Origin: Marinosulfonomonas sp.
GTDB taxonomy: Bacteria; Pseudomonadota; Alphaproteobacteria; Rhodobacterales; Rhodobacteraceae
Assembly (NCBI GenBank): GCA_019090845.1
Contig: JAHRVD010000063.1
Span: forward strand, 1 to 5,228
Reading direction: 5' to 3'
DNA length: 5,228 bases
Part shown: positions 1 through 4,788 of the stretch, piece by piece
How the letters are laid out: each line of letters opens with the position of its first letter
Numbering within the stretch: the stretch's first letter is position 1
The notes under the pieces: generated by a model
The model's database searches: none
The model's input: the letters and a program-made list of their open reading frames with translations, nothing else
Told to the model about the DNA's origin: nothing
Program-made: the position numbers and the translations under genes

Positions 1-1
1 A

Positions 2-412
2 ACACATCACGGCAGCGCCGGGCTGGCGCGGGTTCTGGCGCAGGCGGAAATCCTAGTCCTGTTGTTGCCACTAACATCCGCGACAGAAAACACTCTGAAT
101 GTCGAAAACCTAAACCTGATGCCCAAAGGTGCGGTCGTCATCAACCCCGGCCGAGGGCAATTAATCGACGACAACGCGCTGCTTGGGGCACTGGATTGCG
201 GTCAGATTTCCCATGCAACGCTGGATGTATTCCGTCAGGAACCGCTGCCCGCGGATCACCCGTATTGGACCCATCCCAGCGTCACAGTCACCCCTCATGT
301 GGCGTCAGAAACCCGGCCCGAGACCGCGTCACAGGTCATCGCCGAAAATATCCGGCTTTGTGAGGCAGGCGAAGAAATGAAGTTTCTGGTGGACCGGGCC
401 GCAGGCTATTAG
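2..412 (+). CDS. ghrA: Glyoxylate/hydroxypyruvate reductase A (D-2-hydroxyacid dehydrogenase family), C-terminal part
   Basis: The 5' end lies outside the window. The frame is open from base 2 to a TAG at 410-412, giving about 136 residues. They cover the end of the NAD(P)-binding domain and the C-terminal part of the catalytic domain of a D-isomer-specific 2-hydroxyacid dehydrogenase. Visible family motifs are LLLPLT near the left edge, then NPGRG with the substrate-binding/catalytic Arg, LDVFRQEPLP with the catalytic Glu, and VTPHVA with the catalytic His. The protein ends in VDRAAGY, close to the VDRARGY end of E. coli GhrA, which points to the GhrA branch rather than SerA or PdxB. Members of this branch reduce glyoxylate to glycolate and hydroxypyruvate to glycerate in the cytoplasm using NADPH. 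The 3' end overlaps the convergent SseB-like gene by 4 bases. A related 2-ketoacid reductase with another preferred substrate is possible. Confidence 0.93.
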   Translation, partial: THHGSAGLARVLAQAEILVLLLPLTSATENTLNVENLNLMPKGAVVINPGRGQLIDDNALLGALDCGQISHATLDVFRQEPLPADHPYWTHPSVTVTPHVASETRPETASQVIAENIRLCEAGEEMKFLVDRAAGY

Positions 413-1197
413 CGCAGTTTTGGCGGATTGTTCTTGTCCATTCCGGGGGCGGCACCGGGGATTTTGGCCGGTTCTGGCACGGGAATTTCAAACATTAATC
501 CGACGTTGACGAGATGCGGCAAAATTGGCGCCTCTGAACCAAAGAAAGACACATCCAATTGCAAATCATCTTCGCCGGTGAAAACCAGTGCTTCATTGAC
601 CGCCTGAACCAACGCGCCCTCGCTGCCAGCAACCGGATTGATAACGGCAAGCAAATACCCGGCGCGCCCACTTTTATAAGCTGCATCAACCAGATAGGCC
701 GCATCTGCAAGACCGGTCGCAAGCGCTAGTTTACTGCTCAAAGCCGCAAAAAGAGCGTCCGACAGGTCCACAGGTGCCGCCAGCTTGACCGGCAAATCTG
801 TCGCTTCCTGCGCTTTTTCAGACAGCATATCGCGCAGCCACGCCAAAGCGTCCGGCGGGATCAGAATACTGGACGGTGCCACGTCCAGATTGACCCCCAG
901 CCCCACATCCTGCCCGGCCAACATATTCACCAGTGAACGCCCCGACAAAGCCGCATAGGGAACAGTTCCGGTTGCAAATTCGGCCAAGCGTTCCTCGGTA
1001 TCGAAGACAAGGCAAAATTGCGCACCCTCTGCCGTCAGAATTTTTGGTGACAGGGTTTCCAGGTCGGATTCTTCTTCCAGCAACACGCACAACTCGGTAT
1101 CGGCCATGCGTTCGTAAAACCGAAGCCGCGCGACTTTATCCTGTTCGTTCGCCTGCATCATTTCATGCGCGTGATCCAAAGCTGTCATATCAGCCAT
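409..1197 (-). CDS. SseB family protein
   Basis: This 262-residue soluble protein has no signal peptide or membrane segment. Residues of about 20-130 resemble the SseB N-terminal domain (PF07179), with FCLVFDTEERLAEF followed by VPYAALSGRSLVNML and a DVGLGVNLD-VAPSSILIPP stretch. The C-terminal half, about 135-240, looks like a second alpha/beta SseB-type domain. The last 20 or so residues are rich in Pro, Lys and Asn and probably disordered. SseB-domain proteins are common in this lineage but their role is not well defined; the name comes from an E. coli protein linked to serine sensitivity, and I infer no enzyme activity. The ATG overlaps the end of the upstream uracil-DNA glycosylase gene by 8 bases, and an AGGAAGG ribosome site lies 6 bases before it, so the two genes are probably cotranscribed. 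The TAA at 409-411 overlaps the end of ghrA. Confidence 0.88.
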   Translation of the reverse strand: MADMTALDHAHEMMQANEQDKVARLRFYERMADTELCVLLEEESDLETLSPKILTAEGAQFCLVFDTEERLAEFATGTVPYAALSGRSLVNMLAGQDVGLGVNLDVAPSSILIPPDALAWLRDMLSEKAQEATDLPVKLAAPVDLSDALFAALSSKLALATGLADAAYLVDAAYKSGRAGYLLAVINPVAGSEGALVQAVNEALVFTGEDDLQLDVSFFGSEAPILPHLVNVGLMFEIPVPEPAKIPGAAPGMDKNNPPKLR

Positions 1198-1789
1198 TCA
1201 GCACCTTCCTGACCTGCTGTCGCAGCGCCGGTAACAGTTCGCGTTCAAACCACCGGTTCTTTTTCAGCCACGCTGTGTTGCGCCAAGACGGATGGGGCAG
1301 CGGGAAAACAGATGGCGCACAATCACCCCATCCGCGCACCGTATCGGTGACACTCGCCTTAGATTTCAAATGCCATTTTTGTGCATACCCACCCACAAGG
1401 ATCGTCAGACGAATATTCCCAAGGCCTTCCATGACGCGGCGACGCCACGATTGTGCACAGATCACCGGCGGCGCAAGATCGGCCCCTTTTGCATTATATC
1501 CGGGAAAGCAGAATGCCATCGGGACAATCGCCACACGTGCACGGTCATAAAATTCGGTTGCGTCCAATTCCAGCCAATCGCGCAGCCGATCACCCGAAGG
1601 GTCCGTGAACGGCCGCCCGGACTGGTGAACCCGCATTCCCGGTGCCTGCCCCGCAATAAGTATAGAAGCGCTTTCATCAAACCAGACTGTGGGGCGGGGT
1701 TCATGCGCCGTCGCGGTTCCCGCAAAACGCTCTGCGCATAGCTGGCAGGCAGAGATGTCGGATTTGAGGTTGGTAAAGTGCGACTGCAT
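1190..1789 (-). CDS. Uracil-DNA glycosylase family protein (Fe-S, family 4-like)
   Basis: A 199-residue member of the UDG superfamily (PF03167), which removes uracil from DNA to start base excision repair. Motif 1 is GQAPG at residues 47-51, followed by FTDPSGDRLRDWL. The DNA-intercalation motif is LPHPSWRN at about 164-171. Four cysteines fit the [4Fe-4S] pattern of family 4 enzymes: C15 and C18 (CQLC), then C94 and C111 separated by 16 residues. The start at 1789 is chosen because protein similarity begins there (MQSHFTNLKSDISACQLC) and no ATG, GTG or TTG lies in frame between it and the divergent control region. A longer frame reaching back to 1918 would cross the divergent arsR gene and is not credible. 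No Shine-Dalgarno site is seen; a hairpin occupies its place. The SseB-like gene follows with an 8-base overlap. Uracil specificity is inferred from the family; this branch differs from canonical family 4 (GEAPG) in having Gln after the first Gly. Confidence 0.9.
   Translation of the reverse strand: MQSHFTNLKSDISACQLCAERFAGTATAHEPRPTVWFDESASILIAGQAPGMRVHQSGRPFTDPSGDRLRDWLELDATEFYDRARVAIVPMAFCFPGYNAKGADLAPPVICAQSWRRRVMEGLGNIRLTILVGGYAQKWHLKSKASVTDTVRGWGDCAPSVFPLPHPSWRNTAWLKKNRWFERELLPALRQQVRKVLNG
1204..1210 (-). promoter_or_regulatory. Ribosome binding site of the SseB-like gene
   Basis: AGGAAGG on the minus strand lies 6 bases upstream of the ATG at 1195-1197. It sits inside the last codons of the uracil-DNA glycosylase gene, so the downstream gene has its own strong translation signal despite the overlap. 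This supports the chosen start. Confidence 0.8.
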
Positions 1790-1792
1790 AGG

Positions 1793-1806
1793 GGCGACGT
1801 ATCGCC
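1793..1806 (-). promoter_or_regulatory. Hairpin in the leader of the uracil-DNA glycosylase gene, replacing the ribosome site
   Basis: On the minus strand GGCGA-TACG-TCGCC forms a perfect 5-bp stem with a UACG loop, a member of the stable UNCG tetraloop class, although the closing pair here is A-U rather than C-G. The 3' arm spans positions -4 to -8 before the ATG at 1789, where a Shine-Dalgarno sequence would normally lie, and no AGGAGG-like sequence is present. The structure is seen in the sequence; an effect on translation is inference. Confidence 0.4.
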
Positions 1807-1831
1807 GTTTCGCGAGGTGCGCAATTCCAAC

Positions 1832-1860
1832 TTGACTAATTTCGTTATTTCTAGAATTAT
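1832..1860 (+). promoter_or_regulatory. Predicted sigma-70 promoter of the ArsR-family repressor operon
   Basis: A -35 box TTGACT at 1832-1837 (5 of 6 to TTGACA) and a -10 box AATTAT at 1855-1860 (4 of 6 to TATAAT) are separated by exactly 17 bases. The expected start site, about 6-8 bases after the -10 box, falls at about 1866-1868, which is the ATG of the repressor gene. The -10 box and most of the spacer lie inside the palindrome at 1839-1866, as expected for autorepression by blocking RNA polymerase. This is a consensus match only, with no experimental support. Confidence 0.6.
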
Positions 1861-1866
1861 CGAAAT
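1839..1866. promoter_or_regulatory. 28-base palindromic operator, probable ArsR-family binding site
   Basis: The outer arms ATTTCG (1839-1844) and CGAAAT (1861-1866) are exact inverted repeats. The centre TTCTAGAA (1849-1856) is a perfect 8-base palindrome. Over the whole 28 bases, 12 of 14 symmetric pairs match. The site is AT-rich in a GC-rich neighbourhood, ends at the base before the repressor ATG, and covers its predicted -10 box. ArsR/SmtB repressors are homodimers that bind imperfect inverted repeats over their own promoters, so this is the expected operator. Because the region is divergent, the site might also affect the uracil-DNA glycosylase unit, but no clear minus-strand promoter is visible. 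Confidence 0.8.
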
Positions 1867-2211
1867 ATGAAACAAGAATCTCCTCATTCCCAGTCCGTCC
1901 TACGTGCCGCCGCTGCATTTTCAGCGCTCGGCTCGGAACAACGCCTTCAGGTATTGCGCTCGATCGTTCGGGCAGGCCCGGAGGGCGTCAGCATTGGTGA
2001 ACTTGGCCAGCGCAGCGGCGTCACCGGCTCGACTCTGACCCATCACATGAAAATCCTGTCTCAGGCCGGTCTTGTTGAACAGATGCGTCAGGGGCGCTCG
2101 ATTATCTGTTTTGCAGCCGCCTATGATGAAATGCGCGCGCTTTCGGAATTCCTGTTGTCGGAATGTTGCGCCGATAGCCAAGAAGCACACAAGGACCACG
2201 ACCATGTCTGA
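1867..2211 (+). CDS. ArsR/SmtB-family winged-helix repressor
   Basis: A 114-residue cytoplasmic DNA-binding protein of the usual family length. Residues of about 15-35 (FSALGSEQRLQVLRSIV) form the first helices. The helix-turn-helix runs from about 42 to 68, with the recognition segment TGSTLTHHMKILSQAGLV, and a short wing follows at EQMRQGRSIICFAA. The CxC metal motif of classical E. coli-type ArsR in the recognition region is absent. Instead a Cys-Cys pair (C100-C101) lies at the end of the C-terminal helix, with another Cys at 81. Acidithiobacillus ferrooxidans-type ArsR binds As(III) through C-terminal cysteines, so thiol-based sensing is plausible. The tail HKDHDHV could also bind metal, but its bases double as the ribosome site and start of the next gene. 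The start is fixed by an in-frame TAG at 1852-1854. No Shine-Dalgarno site precedes it, so translation may be leaderless. The permease gene overlaps by 8 bases. The inducer is unknown. Confidence 0.93.
   Translation: MKQESPHSQSVLRAAAAFSALGSEQRLQVLRSIVRAGPEGVSIGELGQRSGVTGSTLTHHMKILSQAGLVEQMRQGRSIICFAAAYDEMRALSEFLLSECCADSQEAHKDHDHV
2191..2195 (+). promoter_or_regulatory. Ribosome binding site of the permease, inside the repressor gene
   Basis: AAGGA lies 8 bases before the ATG at 2204. It is embedded in the repressor codons for the His-Lys-Asp tail. This site selects 2204 as the permease start; the frame is open further upstream (to an ATG at 2072), but that would add 44 residues read out of frame within the conserved repressor gene. 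Confidence 0.75.
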
Positions 2212-3238
2212 TCTGACCCAATCACCGCGCAACATGGGCGCACTTTGGAAACGCATCGACAAAGCCCTGCTGGTGATCGTGCTGATCCCGCTGATGGTCG
2301 CAGTATTTGACCCCGCACAGCTTTGGCCCACATTACGCTTTGCTGCGGGCGCCATTGCCCAAACCGGAGTTTTCATTGCTTTTGCAGTGCTCGCGATCGG
2401 CTATCTTAAGGCAACCGGCGCCGAGTCGTTGCTGGCGCGCGCCTTTGAGGGCCGCGAAGTCAAAATGATATTCCTTGCGGCGTTGATGGGCGGCATATCG
2501 CCATTCTGTTCGTGCGAAGTTATCCCGTTTATCGCAGCCCTGCTTGCCGTAGGCGCACCGCTGTCCGCCGTTATGGCCTTTTGGCTGTCATCGCCACTGA
2601 TGGACCCGGCGATGTTTCTGATTACCGGCGGAACCCTTGGGTTCGACTTTGCAATTGCCAAGACGTTGGCCGCCGTTGCTCTGGGATTGTTCGGTGGCTT
2701 TGTTGTCAAAGGGTTTGCCAACGGCCCGGTATTTGCCAACCCGCTGCGTGAGGCGACGGTTCAAAGCGGCTGTGGCTGCGGTTCAAACCCATTTACCGGC
2801 AAACCCGAGTGGCGTTTCTGGCACGAAACGGAACGGCGCGATATGTTTCGTGAAACTGTCGTGGACAACGCATTTTTTCTGGGGAAATGGTTGCTGCTTG
2901 CCTATTTGTTCGAAGCTTTGATGCTGCACTACATCCCGGCCGAGATGATTGCCAATGTGCTTGGCGGAAACGGCCTGATGCCGATCATTCTTGGCGCGCT
3001 GGTTGGTGCACCGGCCTATCTGAACGGATATGCGGCTGTGCCACTGGTGGACGCGCTGCTGACCCAAGGCATGTCAAACGGCGCGGCGATGTCGTTTGTG
3101 ATCGCTGGCGGCGTCAGTTGCATTCCAGCCGCAATAGCCGTCTGGGCACTGGTCAAACCCCGTGTGTTCTTCGCCTATCTGGGAATTGCGATGGTTGGAG
3201 CGATGGCAGCCGGCATGATTTGGGCCATTGTGGCCTGA
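2204..3238 (+). CDS. PF03773-type permease (ArsP/YraQ superfamily), candidate metal or metalloid exporter
   Basis: A 344-residue integral membrane protein with about eight or nine hydrophobic segments, at about 21-39, 48-68, 88-113, 117-141, 151-170, 224-243, 254-275, 296-316 and 321-343. A hydrophilic loop between 171 and 223 divides two halves. The first half carries SPFCSCEVIPFIAALL (99-114; C102, C104) and FWLSSPLMDPAMF (126-138). The loop holds SGCGCGSNP (C190, C192). The second half repeats the layout with GALVGAPAYLNGYAAVPLV and GGVSCIPAA (C306). This two-half arrangement is typical of the permease family that includes ArsP, an exporter of trivalent organoarsenicals, but the motif CSCEVIPF is not the exact ArsP signature and the substrate is unknown. 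The gene overlaps the ArsR-family repressor by 8 bases, so the pair is almost certainly cotranscribed and its substrate is probably the repressor's inducer. Confidence 0.88.
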   Translation: MSDLTQSPRNMGALWKRIDKALLVIVLIPLMVAVFDPAQLWPTLRFAAGAIAQTGVFIAFAVLAIGYLKATGAESLLARAFEGREVKMIFLAALMGGISPFCSCEVIPFIAALLAVGAPLSAVMAFWLSSPLMDPAMFLITGGTLGFDFAIAKTLAAVALGLFGGFVVKGFANGPVFANPLREATVQSGCGCGSNPFTGKPEWRFWHETERRDMFRETVVDNAFFLGKWLLLAYLFEALMLHYIPAEMIANVLGGNGLMPIILGALVGAPAYLNGYAAVPLVDALLTQGMSNGAAMSFVIAGGVSCIPAAIAVWALVKPRVFFAYLGIAMVGAMAAGMIWAIVA

Positions 3239-3264
3239 CCGGCACGAATTTTTTCGTCACGAGG

Positions 3265-3293
3265 TTGTCGAACACCGCTGCATGAATTATCTC
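3265..3293 (+). promoter_or_regulatory. Weak candidate promoter for nhaA
   Basis: TTGTCG (3265-3270, 4 of 6) and TATCTC (3288-3293, 3 of 6) are spaced by 17 bases, with the ribosome site 17 bases after the -10 box. The match is poor. The gap between the permease and nhaA (3239-3321) has no convincing terminator, so read-through from the repressor operon is equally possible. Confidence 0.25.
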
Positions 3294-3310
3294 AACCGAA
3301 CAATCGGCTG

Positions 3311-3314
3311 GGAG
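3311..3314 (+). promoter_or_regulatory. Ribosome binding site of nhaA
   Basis: GGAG, in the context GGGAGG, lies 7 bases before the ATG at 3322. Spacing and sequence are near ideal and fix the nhaA start. Confidence 0.85.
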
Positions 3315-3321
3315 GCTCTTA

Positions 3322-4602
3322 ATGTACCGCGTCTGGAATTTCGTAACCAACTATTCATTGTTGCTGATCGCAGGCGCACTGATTGCGTTAGTCTGGGCAA
3401 ATATCAACCCGCACAGCTACCATAATTTCGTTGAATTCGTTCTGATTGACGATTTTTTTATCGGCCACCCGCACCTTGATGAAAACGGGCATGTCCACCG
3501 CACCCTGACGATGCACTATCTGTTTAACGATGTCCTTATGGCGTTTTTCTTTGCCATCGCTGCCAAAGAAGTCTGGGAAGCCGTGATTCTGAAAAACGGT
3601 GCGCTGCGCGGGCGCAAGGCTGCAACACCGCTGTTTGCGACACTGGGCGGAATGCTTGGGCCGATAACGGTTTATCTTGGTTTGGCGATGTTCCTTGGCT
3701 CGGATGTTTTTGACGCGGTGTCACGCGGCTGGGCGATCCCGACGGCGACAGACATTGCGTTTTCTTACCTTGTTGGCCGGATCGTGTTTGGCGCCGGTCA
3801 TCCAGCGGTGCGCTTTCTGCTGCTGCTGGCAATCGCTGACGATGCCGCCGGGTTGATTATTCTGGCGATATTTTATCCCTCAAGCGAACTGGCAATGGAA
3901 TGGCTGCTGCTGTCAGTGGGCGCAGCGGTTGCAGTTTACTTCTTCTTTAACTGGCTTCCCAGAACGCTGGATCGCGGCAATCAAGACCGCCCGCGTTCGA
4001 CATGGATGCGCCAAAAATTGTCGTTCTGGCCATATGCTGTCGCAGGCGCACTTAGCTGGTATGGGTTTCAGGAATCAGGGCTGCACCCTGCACTTGGCCT
4101 ACTGCCAATCGTTGCAACCCTTCCGCATGCAGACCGGGCCTTTGGTATCTTTTCGGAAGCCGAGCAATACCTGACTGATTTGCTGAACCACGTCGAGCAT
4201 TTGCTGAAACATCCGGTCGAGATCATATTGTTCTTCTTTGGCCTGCTGAACGCAGGGGTCGAGTTTTCGTCAATCGGTTCGCCAACATGGCTGGTTTTGT
4301 CCGGGTTGCTTATCGGCAAACCGGCAGGGGTTTTGCTGTTTGGCTGGTTCGCGGCGCATCCGCTTAGGCTGGGATTGCCGACAGGTATGCGCACCTCGGA
4401 CTTGTTTGTGATCGGCTGTGTCTCTGCCATCGGCTTTACGGTTTCGCTGTTCATCGCATCGGTTGCTTTTGACAGTAGCGTCACACTGGAAGGCATCAAT
4501 GTGAGGGACGCCGCCAAAATGGGTGCGTTGCTAAGCTTCTTTGCCGCGATAATTTCCATCATCGCAGGCAAATTACTGCGTGTGGAAAAGCAAAACGGCT
4601 AA
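3322..4602 (+). CDS. nhaA: Na+/H+ antiporter NhaA
   Basis: A 426-residue inner-membrane antiporter that exports Na+ (or Li+) in exchange for protons, giving salt and alkaline-pH tolerance. The functional core is intact. GWAIPTATDIAFS contains T143 and D144 (E. coli T132/D133). LLAIADDAAGLIILAIFY contains D173-D174 (D163/D164, the ion site). GLLIGKPAGVLLFGWFA contains K333 (K300). IGFTVSLFIASVAF near 370-383 is the expected late helix. E83 in AKEVWEAV aligns with E. coli E78. The protein is longer than the 388-residue E. coli NhaA, partly through extra sequence between helices I and II (about residues 42-68), where five histidines cluster. The start has a strong ribosome site. The gene follows the permease by 83 bases on the same strand and ends in TAA at 4600-4602. 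Assignment is secure; a role linked to the metal cassette is only inferred from position. Confidence 0.97.
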   Translation: MYRVWNFVTNYSLLLIAGALIALVWANINPHSYHNFVEFVLIDDFFIGHPHLDENGHVHRTLTMHYLFNDVLMAFFFAIAAKEVWEAVILKNGALRGRKAATPLFATLGGMLGPITVYLGLAMFLGSDVFDAVSRGWAIPTATDIAFSYLVGRIVFGAGHPAVRFLLLLAIADDAAGLIILAIFYPSSELAMEWLLLSVGAAVAVYFFFNWLPRTLDRGNQDRPRSTWMRQKLSFWPYAVAGALSWYGFQESGLHPALGLLPIVATLPHADRAFGIFSEAEQYLTDLLNHVEHLLKHPVEIILFFFGLLNAGVEFSSIGSPTWLVLSGLLIGKPAGVLLFGWFAAHPLRLGLPTGMRTSDLFVIGCVSAIGFTVSLFIASVAFDSSVTLEGINVRDAAKMGALLSFFAAIISIIAGKLLRVEKQNG

Positions 4603-4730
4603 GCAAACGCCAGCATTCGCGACAATTCGCCTATGAATTTGGCCTGCGCTGCTTGCCAACGCGCCATTTCCGTTGTGTTAAGCACCAATGTTCCGACATA
4701 ATGGGCACGAATTGGCCAGCAATAGGTCAT
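4599..4730 (-). other. Doubtful 43-codon ORF between nhaA and the capsule ATPase gene
   Basis: An ATG at 4728-4730 opens a frame ending in TAG at 4599-4601, overlapping the nhaA stop by 3 bases. The product would be a small, partly amphipathic peptide with the segment EMARWQAAQAKFIGELS. The frame stays open upstream to 4973, but that part lies antisense to the conserved Walker A region of the ATPase gene and is a shadow. No ribosome site is seen before this ATG. The peptide faintly recalls helical phasin-like sequence, but that is not enough to name it. It may be a gene remnant, a small protein, or chance. Confidence 0.2.
4653..4681 (+). promoter_or_regulatory. Weak candidate promoter for the kpsT-like gene
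   Basis: The 186-base gap 4603-4788 must carry the promoter if the kpsT-like gene is the first of its operon. The best spacing-correct pair I find is TTGCCA (4653-4658, 5 of 6) and TGTTAA (4676-4681, 3 of 6) with 17 bases between. The -10 match is poor, so this is a guess. Nothing else in the gap is clearly recognisable apart from the hairpin around the ribosome site. Confidence 0.2.
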
Positions 4731-4768
4731 CGTTAACAAAACCCTGATAGGGGATGCATGAGGCAATA

Positions 4769-4781
4769 CTCCCGGCAGGAG
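4769..4781 (+). promoter_or_regulatory. Ribosome binding site of the kpsT-like gene, within a short inverted repeat
   Basis: AGGAG at 4777-4781 lies 7 bases before the ATG at 4789, ideal spacing. CTCC at 4769-4772 can pair with GGAG at 4778-4781 around a 5-base loop, which would hide the site in a small 4-bp hairpin. The ribosome site is firm; a regulatory role for so short a stem is speculative. Confidence 0.65.
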
Positions 4782-4788
4782 CGCGTGA

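Noticed and set aside
933..1550. A 205-codon open frame on the + strand
   Set aside because: It lies antisense to the SseB-like and uracil-DNA glycosylase genes, spans their junction, and its translation is Arg/Pro/Ser-rich with no recognisable family, as expected of a shadow frame.
1190..1918. A longer uracil-DNA glycosylase starting at 1918
   Set aside because: The extra 43 residues would run through the operator and antisense to the repressor start. Family similarity begins at the ATG at 1789.
2072..2203. An N-terminal extension of the permease to an ATG at 2072
   Set aside because: The extension is read out of frame inside the conserved repressor gene and is Arg/Cys-rich, whereas the ATG at 2204 has a good ribosome site and precedes a normal N terminus.
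3244..3257. Inverted repeat ACGAA-TTTT-TTCGT after the permease stop, considered as a terminator
   Set aside because: The stem is only 5 bp and AT-rich, and no T-tract follows it, so it does not look like an intrinsic terminator.
4068..4571. A 167-codon open frame on the - strand within nhaA
   Set aside because: It is antisense to the conserved core of nhaA, including the Lys helix. Its Ser/Pro/Ala-rich product resembles no family.
4732..4737. GTTAAC, considered as a CtrA binding site upstream of the capsule gene
   Set aside because: A full CtrA site needs two half-sites about 6-7 bases apart. Only one is present, and the hexamer is expected by chance.
4742..4752. CCCT-ATC-AGGG followed by TTTTGTT on the - strand, considered as a leftward terminator
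   Set aside because: The stem is only 4 bp and no established minus-strand gene lies upstream of it in this window.
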